Positions 17,925 through 25,435 of a DNA stretch of 64,000 nt are shown here, one piece after another (position 1 is the first letter of the stretch; each line of letters opens with the position of its first letter). The notes below the pieces were generated by a model. That model searched no databases. It saw only the letters and a program-made list of their open reading frames with translations, and was not told where the DNA came from. The position numbers and the translations under genes are program-made. The DNA is from Pelagimonas phthalicica. GTDB taxonomy: Bacteria; Pseudomonadota; Alphaproteobacteria; Rhodobacterales; Rhodobacteraceae. The stretch is taken from the NCBI RefSeq assembly GCF_004364805.1, contig NZ_SOAP01000003.1, forward strand, positions 62,001-126,000, read 5' to 3'.

Positions 17925-18257
17925 TCAGGAAACGTTCAGAACGACGTCATCGCCAATAACGCCGACAGATAGTTTTTCCAGTTTTTGCCCTAAACAAGGC
18001 CCCACGACACATTCCCCGTCCTCGATGCGAAACAAGGCACCGTGGGCCGCGCACATAATGCGGTTTTGGTCCTTGTTCAGGAATTCGTCTTTTTTCCAGC
18101 CAAGCGGCGCTCGGTCATAATGGGGGCAATTGTTGCGATAGGCGAAGACGTCAGCGCCTTTGCGGATGAGGACAATCTGGTCTCGTCCACGCGCATTTGG
18201 CGACACCCCCAATGAGCCTCCATCAGGGATGTCCAAGAGCTTGCAAAGGATTGTCAT
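17925..18257 (-). CDS. Rieske [2Fe-2S] ferredoxin
   Basis: The 110-residue protein carries the Rieske ligands C44-x-H46 (NCPHYDRAPLG) and C69-x-x-H72 (MCAAHGALF) and nothing else, so it is a stand-alone ferredoxin rather than an oxygenase subunit. Its ATG overlaps the stop of the extradiol-type dioxygenase gene (ATGA), so the two are translationally coupled. It may donate electrons to an oxygenase or reactivate the dioxygenase iron by reduction; both roles are known for small ferredoxins in aromatic pathways. No dedicated reductase is nearby. Confidence 0.9.
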   Translation of the reverse strand: MTILCKLLDIPDGGSLGVSPNARGRDQIVLIRKGADVFAYRNNCPHYDRAPLGWKKDEFLNKDQNRIMCAAHGALFRIEDGECVVGPCLGQKLEKLSVGVIGDDVVLNVS

Positions 18258-19183
18258 TTCTTGCCGGGAGGCGGCCCGCCGGGTGCCCATTTTTCTACAT
18301 TCTCAAACAGGAACATTTGGGATGCTTCCTTGGACAATTGTGCTTCGCGTGCGATCCATTCGCCGTCATGCTTGTCCATGTCGGCATCATATTCGACATG
18401 GGTGCCAAGTGGTGAATTAAAGTACCAGAACCAGTTCGAGCCAAACTTGTGCCGCCCTGGCCCCCAAAAACTCTCGTAACCTTTTTTGACCATGCGAGAC
18501 CCGGCAAGCATCAGCTCGGTTGGGCCCTGCATGTGAAAGGCGACATGCTCTAGCCCCTGCATGTAGTCAGGGGTTTGAATCATAAAGAGAACATGGTGAT
18601 CGTCATTGGATTGAGGGCGCAGGAAGGGGCCGGTGTTGGTGAACCGATCCGTGACGACAAACCCAAGGCGTTCAATGTAGAACTTGCTCATCTTTTCCAT
18701 ATCAGGTGTGAAAAACACGATATGGCTCATGGTGCGTGGCTTGGCCTCGGCGTCTTCATTCGCGCCAATGACATTGGCGGCCCGCCCCGGTTCAGCGCCC
18801 GGTGAGTTGATCAGCTCTGGGGGGAGATTGAGCAATTTGCGTTTTGTAACACGAAAGGCGATCTCAAAATTCGAGTCATCTTTGCACGAGATTGATCCGT
18901 CCTCATGACGGGTTACCTCGCGATCCTTTGACAGTTCTGCCTCGATTTCGCTCAGAGCGTCATCGTCTTCAACGCCCCAGATCGTTTGGCGCAACATGGT
19001 CGCTGTCGGAAGCGGGGGGGGCAATGACGGGTCGTGTTTTTCCTTGATGGAAATCCCGGTGCCATCCAGCGCCAGAAAGCGCCCCGGTTCGCTTTCGTCC
19101 AGGCCATAATCCCGCAAAAAGGCGGCGCTGGCTTCTAAATTATCAACGCCAAAGATCAGTTCATCAGGTCCAAGAATTCGCAT
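18254..19183 (-). CDS. Two-domain VOC protein, type I extradiol dioxygenase-like
   Basis: The ATG at 19181-19183 with GGAGGG gives 309 residues. Residues about 5-115 form an N-terminal VOC domain without obvious metal ligands, and about 150-275 a C-terminal one with H154 (MSHIVFF), H213 (LEHVAFH) and E264 (THVEYD), the 2-His-1-Glu Fe(II) site of type I extradiol dioxygenases. It probably cleaves a dihydroxylated ring made by the flavin monooxygenase. A metal-dependent hydrolase or isomerase of the same superfamily is possible. It begins the VOC-Rieske unit and is divergent from the LysR gene. Confidence 0.82.
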   Translation of the reverse strand: MRILGPDELIFGVDNLEASAAFLRDYGLDESEPGRFLALDGTGISIKEKHDPSLPPPLPTATMLRQTIWGVEDDDALSEIEAELSKDREVTRHEDGSISCKDDSNFEIAFRVTKRKLLNLPPELINSPGAEPGRAANVIGANEDAEAKPRTMSHIVFFTPDMEKMSKFYIERLGFVVTDRFTNTGPFLRPQSNDDHHVLFMIQTPDYMQGLEHVAFHMQGPTELMLAGSRMVKKGYESFWGPGRHKFGSNWFWYFNSPLGTHVEYDADMDKHDGEWIAREAQLSKEASQMFLFENVEKWAPGGPPPGKK

Positions 19184-19230
19184 TTTGACCCTCCTTTTAT
19201 TTTGTTGACCTGAAGCTAGGAGGTTCTTTA

Positions 19231-19251
19231 GCATTTATGAAATTGTAATTC
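19231..19251 (+). promoter_or_regulatory. Candidate island operator, site C (VOC/LysR divergent region)
   Basis: The 21-mer starts GCATTTATGAAATTGTA and matches the reverse complement of site A at 17 of 21 positions. It lies 47 nt upstream of the dioxygenase start and 62 nt upstream of the LysR start, the usual position for a LysR site controlling itself and its divergent target. Confidence 0.55.
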
Positions 19252-19313
19252 TGGATGCGTTGCATTGATTGTGTGAATGAATGCGCCGTGCCCAAGGGAA
19301 GAGGAAGACTGAC

Positions 19314-20231
19314 ATGCGGTTCAAGAAACTGGATCTGAATTTACTGGTCGCATTGGATCACATGCTCGCTCTGCAATCTGTCAGCGCGGCGGCTGAAAAG
19401 ATGTTCATGAGCCAATCGGCAATGTCCAATGCGTTGACGCGTCTGCGCACCTACTTTGACGATCCTTTGCTGGTGCAAGTCGGAAAGCGCATGGAGCTTA
19501 CCCCGCGTGCCGAAGCGATGCAGCCAGCTATCCGGGACATTCTGGTGCGGGTCGAGGCGACGATTGATACCCAGCCGGAATTTGATCCGACCATTTCGAC
19601 TCGGGCCTTCAACATTCTTGTGTCCGACTACACCTTGCGGGTGTTGATGCCGATTGTCGTCGCCGAGATGGACAGGCAGGGCGCGCGGGTCAAGCTGAAC
19701 CTGCTGTCCCAACGTGAAACGCCTTTTTTGATGTTAGAGCGTGGGGATGCGGATTTGTTGGTGACGCCGGATCACTTCATTTCGCCAAACCACCCGTCCA
19801 CTCTTTTGTATGAGGATAAATATGTCGTTCTGGCCTGTGCCAAGGGCCCTTATGCGGATGTTGAGATGGATCTTGATCTCTACCAAGCGGCTCCCCATGC
19901 GATCATGATTCCGCCATCGGCGGGGGCGAAACCAGCAGAATCTTTGGTGCTGAATAATCTTGGGATCACTCGAAATGTAGAGTTGACCACGTTTTCCTTT
20001 TCGGCATTGCCGCATCTTTTGGCGGGCACAGGCCGGATCGCGACGGTTCACGCGCATCTGGCCAAAGTGGCGATGAAGACCACGCCCTTGGTTCAGTATG
20101 AGCTGCCGTTTGAACTCGAAACCTTCAAGCAGAACATGCAGTGGCACAGCTATCGCGACCACGATCCCGGCATAATTTGGTTGCGCGACGTCTTTCTAAA
20201 ATCTGCTCTAATTCTGTCTGAGCGAGATTGA
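19314..20231 (+). CDS. LysR-family transcriptional regulator (NodD/LinR-like)
   Basis: The ATG at 19314, after GGGAAGAGGAAG, gives 305 residues. The N-terminal winged helix (about 6-65) reads DLNLLVALDHMLALQSVSAAAE, then SQSAMSNALTRLRTYFDDPLLV, the pattern of the NodD/LinR/PcpR branch. A periplasmic-binding-like effector domain follows (FNILVSDYTLRVLMPIV). It sits in the middle of the island between divergent catabolic units and is the obvious pathway regulator. Its four candidate target sites are listed separately. Confidence 0.93.
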   Translation: MRFKKLDLNLLVALDHMLALQSVSAAAEKMFMSQSAMSNALTRLRTYFDDPLLVQVGKRMELTPRAEAMQPAIRDILVRVEATIDTQPEFDPTISTRAFNILVSDYTLRVLMPIVVAEMDRQGARVKLNLLSQRETPFLMLERGDADLLVTPDHFISPNHPSTLLYEDKYVVLACAKGPYADVEMDLDLYQAAPHAIMIPPSAGAKPAESLVLNNLGITRNVELTTFSFSALPHLLAGTGRIATVHAHLAKVAMKTTPLVQYELPFELETFKQNMQWHSYRDHDPGIIWLRDVFLKSALILSERD

Positions 20232-20256
20232 GCATTCATCAAATCGATGGTGCGGA

Positions 20257-20283
20257 TTGCATCTTTCAATTTTTGAAATGCAA
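20257..20283. promoter_or_regulatory. Candidate island operator, site B (dyad upstream of flavin monooxygenase unit)
   Basis: A nested dyad: TTGCA (20257-20261) with TGCAA (20279-20283), and TTTCAA (20264-20269) with TTGAAA (20273-20278) around TTT. Its inner 21 nt (20261-20281) align with site A at 14 of 21 positions in the same orientation and end 44 nt before the monooxygenase start. The symmetry strongly suggests a dimeric DNA-binding protein. Confidence 0.6.
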
Positions 20284-20325
20284 CATGGTTGGGTAATGTT
20301 TTCAAAACTCGGGAGGAGATTTGGA

Positions 20326-21450
20326 ATGAACTTGGCATCGGTGCTCATCGTCGGCGGCGGTATTGGCGGCTTGACGGCAGCAATTGCGCTGCGCCGCAAG
20401 GGCTATCCCGTTGAGATCGCGGAACGTGACCCAAAATGGTCGGTTTACGGGGTCGGCATCATTCAGCAGATGAATGTTGTACGGGCTATGGGCGAGCTGG
20501 GGGTGCTGGACGCCTATCTTTCCAAAGCCTCGGGGTTTGATACCACAACCGTGTTTGTTGGCCCTCAGGGCGTGCAGCAGGCCAAATTCGATACGCCACG
20601 TCTGGCTGGTGAGCAGTACCCGTCGAATGCCGGAATTCGCCGCCGCGATCTTCAACAGGTTTTGGGGGATGAGGCAAAACGATTGGGGGCCACAGTGCGC
20701 CTTGGCCTGACTATTTCCGATTTCAGCGAAGATGACAGCGGTGTGGACGTGAGTTTTTCCGATGGCACCAAAGGGCGCTATGACGTTGTGATCGGAGCGG
20801 ATGGTGTGTTTTCGCAAATGCGTCAGGCGATTTTCCCGGACGCTGCCATGCCGCGATATACGGGCCAATGGGTCTGGCGCTATAATCTGCCGCGCCCCAA
20901 AGACCTTGAAGGTATTCAGATCTTTGCCGGGCCTTGCAATGCGGGCCTTGTCCCCATGACCGACGAGCTGATGTATATGTTTGTCGTATCCGAAGAACCC
21001 GAAGGCATGATGCTGGATGTTCAGGGATCGGCCGCCGCGATGCGGGAGCGCGCAAAACTGGCGGCACCGCAGTTGACCGATTTAGTCGCGCAAATCACCG
21101 ATGATCAAGAGGTCGTTGCCCGCCCGATGGAGGTGATCCTGTTGCAGGACCAACCTTGGTACAAAGGCCGCGTTGTTCTGATTGGCGATGCCGTTCACGC
21201 CTCAACGCCGCATTTGGCGCAGGGGGCGGGCATGGCCATCGAAGATGCAATGGTCTTGGCCGAAGAACTGGAAAAAGCAGACGAGATTAGCGCAGCTTTT
21301 GAGGCGTTTCAGCGGCGCAGAACAGAGCGCGTCGAATATATCGCGAAAAACTCGATCCGGATTGGCGACATGCAAATGGGCAAGATCCCCCCATTTGACC
21401 CCGGTCAACTGACCGGTGAATCCATCGCCCTGATGTGCCAACCGATCTAA
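20326..21450 (+). CDS. Group A FAD-dependent aromatic monooxygenase
   Basis: The ATG at 20326 after GGGAGGAG gives 374 residues. Motifs are the FAD dinucleotide site IVGGGIGG (8-15), the DG motif (VVIGADGVFS) and the GD motif (LIGDAVHASTPHLAQGAG). These define single-component flavoprotein hydroxylases such as salicylate hydroxylase and 6-hydroxynicotinate 3-monooxygenase. It likely adds a hydroxyl group, possibly with decarboxylation, to the ring before dioxygenase cleavage. It heads a four-gene unit with GST, cyclase and TRAP permease. Confidence 0.9.
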   Translation: MNLASVLIVGGGIGGLTAAIALRRKGYPVEIAERDPKWSVYGVGIIQQMNVVRAMGELGVLDAYLSKASGFDTTTVFVGPQGVQQAKFDTPRLAGEQYPSNAGIRRRDLQQVLGDEAKRLGATVRLGLTISDFSEDDSGVDVSFSDGTKGRYDVVIGADGVFSQMRQAIFPDAAMPRYTGQWVWRYNLPRPKDLEGIQIFAGPCNAGLVPMTDELMYMFVVSEEPEGMMLDVQGSAAAMRERAKLAAPQLTDLVAQITDDQEVVARPMEVILLQDQPWYKGRVVLIGDAVHASTPHLAQGAGMAIEDAMVLAEELEKADEISAAFEAFQRRRTERVEYIAKNSIRIGDMQMGKIPPFDPGQLTGESIALMCQPI

Positions 21451-21470
21451 CCCAACGGATGGGAGAACGT

Positions 21471-22133
21471 ATGTTTACGTTATTCGCGGCCCCCGGTTCG
21501 TGTTCGCGGGTTCCGCTCATTACCCTCGAAGAGGCTGGGGCGGACTATAAGCTCGAACTCGTCCGTTTCATGCAAGGCGCACACAAGCAGCCCGATTACC
21601 TGGCGTTGAACCCAAAAGGGAAGGTGCCATGCCTTGTGACCGAGACGGGGCCAATCACTGAAAACGTGGCAATCGCGCTGTTTCTGGCTTCGCAGTTTGA
21701 TGGGCTCTTGCCCAAGGCCAGCTCCGCGCGAGATGCGGTGTTGATCACCGCTGATCTGGCTTTTTGCTCTGCCACTTTGCACCCCATCGTTTCACGCATG
21801 CGCGTGCCGATGTTCATGGTCGAGGGGCCAGAGGCGACTGCCTCGGTCAAGGCCAAGGCGATCGAAGCCATGCACCCTATGGCCGCTGTCGTCGAAACCG
21901 CCCTTGACGGTAAAGATTGGTGGTTTGGCGACACCTGGTCGATCCTGGATGCCTATATCTATTGGGTGTTCTTCCGCATCAATGGCGGTGGCTTTCCGAC
22001 TGATCAATATCCGAATTGGGCGGCGCATGCCAAACGGATGGATGCCCGCCCGGCTGTGCGCCGTGCCTTGGCAAAAGAGGCAGATATGCAAGCCGCGCTT
22101 GAGGCAGAAGGCCTCGCGCCGAAAATGGGGTAA
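21471..22133 (+). CDS. Glutathione S-transferase family protein
   Basis: The ATG at 21471 gives 220 residues with an N-terminal thioredoxin-like domain: LFAAPGSCSRVPLITLEEAG, with Ser/Cys near residues 10-12 in the catalytic position, and the cis-Pro segment GKVPCLV followed by ITENVAIALFLA, the glutathione gamma-Glu site. A helical C-terminal domain with WSILDAYIYW follows. In aromatic pathways such GSTs act as maleylacetoacetate or maleylpyruvate isomerases or in thiol detoxification. The presence of an FAH-family enzyme in the island makes an isomerase role plausible but unproven. Confidence 0.86.
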   Translation: MFTLFAAPGSCSRVPLITLEEAGADYKLELVRFMQGAHKQPDYLALNPKGKVPCLVTETGPITENVAIALFLASQFDGLLPKASSARDAVLITADLAFCSATLHPIVSRMRVPMFMVEGPEATASVKAKAIEAMHPMAAVVETALDGKDWWFGDTWSILDAYIYWVFFRINGGGFPTDQYPNWAAHAKRMDARPAVRRALAKEADMQAALEAEGLAPKMG

Positions 22134-22136
22134 GAG

Positions 22137-22910
22137 ATGGGAAAACGTATCATTGATCTGTCGGTCGCCATTGACGATGTGACGCCCGCAGATCCCCCGC
22201 CCTTTCGCCCTCAGATCGAATATCTCGATCATGCGTTTGGTGCGCAGGAAATGGAACAGATGTTCGGGATGCCTGCTGACAAGCAGCTTGAGGGTGCGGG
22301 CCCCGCATCGGAACGGCTGACACTTTCAACCCATAATGGCACCCATCTGGATGCGCCTTGGCATTACCATCCCACGATGAATGGCGGCGAACCTGCGATC
22401 ACCATCGATCAGGTACCGCTCGACTGGTGCATGGGGCCTGGGGTCAAGCTCGATTTCCGTCACTTCCCTGATGCATATGTCGTCACCGCGCAAGATATCG
22501 AGGCAGAGCTTGCGCGGATCAATCACAGCTTGCAGGCCGGTGACATCGTTGTGGTCAACACCCGGGCAGGGGCGCGCTATGGTCAGGCAGATTATCTTTC
22601 TGCGGGCTGTGGCATGGGCCGCGAGGCAACGTTGTACCTGACATCCCGCGGTGTGCGGGTATGTGGCACCGATGCCTGGAGCTGGGACGCGCCGCTGGCC
22701 TCGCAAATGGCCAAGATCAATGAAACAGGTGACTATTCACTGTTTTGGGAAGGCCATAAAGCCGGAGCCGAGCAAGCCTATTGCCATATCGAAAAGCTCA
22801 CCAATCTGGAAACCCTCCCATCGACCGGGTTTGAGTTTATGGCGCTGCCCATCAAAGTGGCCAAAGGGTCGGCGGGCTGGTGCCGCGCCGTTGGAGTGAT
22901 CCATGACTGA
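22137..22910 (+). CDS. Cyclase family (kynurenine formamidase-like) metal-dependent hydrolase
   Basis: The 257-residue protein has the cyclase/KynB motif HNGTHLDAPWHYH (66-78), with H66, H70, D72 and H76 as the zinc ligand set, and GDIVVVNTRAG further on. The family hydrolyses N-formyl amides, isatins and some lactones or enol esters. The gene begins 3 nt after the GST stop and overlaps the TRAP permease start by 8 nt, so it is translationally linked. If the substrate is an indole or N-heteroaromatic, an amide-hydrolysing role would fit, which is inference. Confidence 0.88.
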   Translation: MGKRIIDLSVAIDDVTPADPPPFRPQIEYLDHAFGAQEMEQMFGMPADKQLEGAGPASERLTLSTHNGTHLDAPWHYHPTMNGGEPAITIDQVPLDWCMGPGVKLDFRHFPDAYVVTAQDIEAELARINHSLQAGDIVVVNTRAGARYGQADYLSAGCGMGREATLYLTSRGVRVCGTDAWSWDAPLASQMAKINETGDYSLFWEGHKAGAEQAYCHIEKLTNLETLPSTGFEFMALPIKVAKGSAGWCRAVGVIHD

Positions 22911-24834
22911 TGCGCATATTACTCCCAACAGGTTCGACACGCTTGATCGCACTATTGATCGAATAACGGGTTTCATCTCTGGCATTGCTGTTCTTGGCCT
23001 TTTGGCGGGGGCGATGGTTATTGTGGTGGATGTCGTTCTACGCGCCACTGGTCTGGGGGGCGTCACAGCGCTGAACGAGATCATGGGGCAAATGTTTGGT
23101 ATGGGGGTTGCGGCGACGCTGCCCGCAGGGGCCGCGCGACGGGTCAACCTCAAGGTCGACCTGATGGCGCGCCATTTCGGACCACGGGTGACCCACCTGC
23201 TTGCGGTTGCCGGTTCGCTTGCCCTGTTCATATTCTTTGCGGCTTTGACCTTTTATGTTTGGTCCCTCGGTCTTCGTTTTCTCAGCCAAGGGCGTGAAAC
23301 GCTCATCCTGAAATGGCCTCTCGGCCCAACCTATATCTTTGCCGCCATCGCCATGGGGCTTGCCTGTTTTGTTCAGGGGATGAAGGTTCTTAAAGACCTG
23401 GCCATCCGACCGGAAAACACGGCTGCCAGGACGTCCAAGATCGGCCTGGCCATGGTGGCTGTGCTCTTTGCGGTCGTGATTGCAGGGTCGGTTTGGGCCT
23501 TCGTCGATTTGCCCTCTTTGCAAGATCTCAGCCTGAGCCGTCCGGGACTGTTTGTCATCCTGGCCTTTGCGCTGCTCTGGCTCGCGGTCCTTTGCCAGAT
23601 CCCCCTATCCGCGGCGACAGCCCTGTTGGGGCTTGCGGGGACGGCGATTGTTTTGGGCTTGAAATCCACCGGCAAGGTTTTTGCCAATGATGCCGTCGAA
23701 TTCCTGACCAACTGGCAGGTCGCTACTTTGCCGATGTTTCTGATGATGGGCAGTTTTGCGGTCGCCGCTGGCATTTCTGATGACATTTACCGCGTGGCCA
23801 ATGCCTTTCTTGGGCGGATCAAGGGCGGGCTGGCCTATGCAACAGTCGCAGGCTGTGCAGGTTTTGGCGCTGTAAGCGGGTCCTCCGTTGCGACGGCGGC
23901 AACTTTTGGACGGATCGCGCTGCCCGAGATGGCCAAACGGAACTATGCACCGTCTTTTGCGGCGGGCACAGTGGCGGCGGGGGGCACTCTGGGCGCTCTG
24001 GTACCGCCGTCTGGTGCGATTATCCTGTTTGCCCTGTTGACCGAACAGTCCATCGGCGTCCTGTTTATCGCTGCCATGGTGCCTGCCATCCTGGCCCTGC
24101 TTTTGTATTTTGCCGCGATTTTCGTGCAGCTTCGGCTGAACCCGGATTTCGCGCCTGAGACGGCCGAGGAAAAGGAACCCATTTTGCCAGCGCTGTGGGC
24201 CGCCGCGCCTGTCATCTTGTTGTTTGGCGTCGTCATTGGTGGTCTTTACGGAGGGGTGTTTACCGCCACCGAAAGCGCGGCTGTCGGAGCTGTCGGGGCC
24301 TTTATCCTTGCCGTCGCGCGCGGGCGTTTGAACCGTTTCAGTTTGCTGGGCGTGCTGTCAGAGACGACGGCAACAACCGCCCTGATCTATGGGTTGATTT
24401 TCGGGGCTTTGATTTTTTCATTCTATGTCAATCTTGGCCAAGCGACCGAGTTTGTGGCGAATGCGATTGGCAGCTTGGATGCGTCTCCTATGACAATCCT
24501 GATTGTGCTTTTGGTGTTTTACCTGCTGCTTGGAGCGGTCATGGACAGCTTTGCAGTCATGGTCATCACCGTACCCGTGGTGACCCCGCTGGTCATGGGG
24601 CTGGGCTTTGATGTGTTCCATTGGGGGATTTTGATGCTGGTTGTGGTTGAGATTGGCCTTATCTCGCCCCCCTTCGGGATCAACCTCTTTATCCTGAAAA
24701 ATCTGCAACCTGACCAGCCACTGAGCGGGATCATGCGGGGTGTCCTCCCTTTTATCGCCGCCGATCTGGTCAAGATCATTTTGCTGGTCGCCTTTCCTGC
24801 GATTTCTCTTTGGCTGCCGTCGACGATGAACTGA
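22903..24834 (+). CDS. TRAP transporter fused small and large permease (DctQM)
   Basis: The 643-residue protein fuses a DctQ-like part (about 1-170, four helices, GAMVIVVDVVLRATGLGGVTALNE) to a DctM-like part with 12 or more helices, including LPMFLMMGSFAVAAGISD, the FGAVSGSSVATAATFG signature, and GGTLGALVPPSGAIILFALLTE. Fused QM permeases import C4-type and other organic acids, including aromatic acids, with Na+ using a DctP protein. The partner at 11217 is 10 kb upstream at the other end of the island. Confidence 0.93.
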   Translation: MTDAHITPNRFDTLDRTIDRITGFISGIAVLGLLAGAMVIVVDVVLRATGLGGVTALNEIMGQMFGMGVAATLPAGAARRVNLKVDLMARHFGPRVTHLLAVAGSLALFIFFAALTFYVWSLGLRFLSQGRETLILKWPLGPTYIFAAIAMGLACFVQGMKVLKDLAIRPENTAARTSKIGLAMVAVLFAVVIAGSVWAFVDLPSLQDLSLSRPGLFVILAFALLWLAVLCQIPLSAATALLGLAGTAIVLGLKSTGKVFANDAVEFLTNWQVATLPMFLMMGSFAVAAGISDDIYRVANAFLGRIKGGLAYATVAGCAGFGAVSGSSVATAATFGRIALPEMAKRNYAPSFAAGTVAAGGTLGALVPPSGAIILFALLTEQSIGVLFIAAMVPAILALLLYFAAIFVQLRLNPDFAPETAEEKEPILPALWAAAPVILLFGVVIGGLYGGVFTATESAAVGAVGAFILAVARGRLNRFSLLGVLSETTATTALIYGLIFGALIFSFYVNLGQATEFVANAIGSLDASPMTILIVLLVFYLLLGAVMDSFAVMVITVPVVTPLVMGLGFDVFHWGILMLVVVEIGLISPPFGINLFILKNLQPDQPLSGIMRGVLPFIAADLVKIILLVAFPAISLWLPSTMN

Positions 24835-24976
24835 CCGGCTGTCTGAAACCAGCAGGGGTGAGCGCGGAAACACAGGTAAATCGCAAAAATACGTCAGATT
24901 TTATGCCTGAAAAGAGTTGCACCTGTTAAATCGGTTACCTTTCCCTTATATGCACCTCGCGCGAACGAGGATTGGT

Positions 24977-25435
24977 ATGTCTAAAAAAGGCGAACAGATC
25001 GCCGCCTTACCCATGCGGTGGGATGAGGATGGCAAGTTAAAGGTGATGATGGTGACCTCTCGGGGGACCGGCCGTTGGGTCGTGCCCAAGGGCTGGGAGA
25101 TGGACAATACCAAACCCTGGAAAGCAGCCTCGATCGAAGCCATGGAAGAGGCGGGGATCAAAGGCCGTATCAGCCGCGACGCGATTGGGACTTTCAAATA
25201 TGACAAGGTCCTGGACAACGGTAAGAAATTGCCCTGTGTGGTGCGCGTTTATCCAATGATCGTTGAAACGCTCAAGAAAGATTGGAAAGAGCGCAAACAG
25301 CGTCGGCGCAAGTGGTTTTCACCCAAGGCGGCGGCGCGCCGTGTGAATGAAAAGCAACTGGCCAAATTGCTTCGGTCGCTGGATCACAAGCCGCGCAAAC
25401 AGCCTGTGATCCGTAAGTTGCTGAAAGCCAGTTGA
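24977..25435 (+). CDS. NUDIX hydrolase with divergent Nudix box
   Basis: The ATG at 24977 gives 152 residues. The Nudix region reads PKGWEMDNTKPWKAASIEAM then EEAGI. Compared with GX5EX7REUXEEXGU, the first Glu is Thr and the Arg is Ile, but the metal-binding EE pair is kept. The RWVVPKGW opening resembles diphosphoinositol/diadenosine polyphosphate hydrolases. The C-terminus is very basic (KKDWKERKQRRRKWFS). Its stop abuts the stop of the convergent di-heme peroxidase gene with no intergenic space. Confidence 0.85.
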   Translation: MSKKGEQIAALPMRWDEDGKLKVMMVTSRGTGRWVVPKGWEMDNTKPWKAASIEAMEEAGIKGRISRDAIGTFKYDKVLDNGKKLPCVVRVYPMIVETLKKDWKERKQRRRKWFSPKAAARRVNEKQLAKLLRSLDHKPRKQPVIRKLLKAS

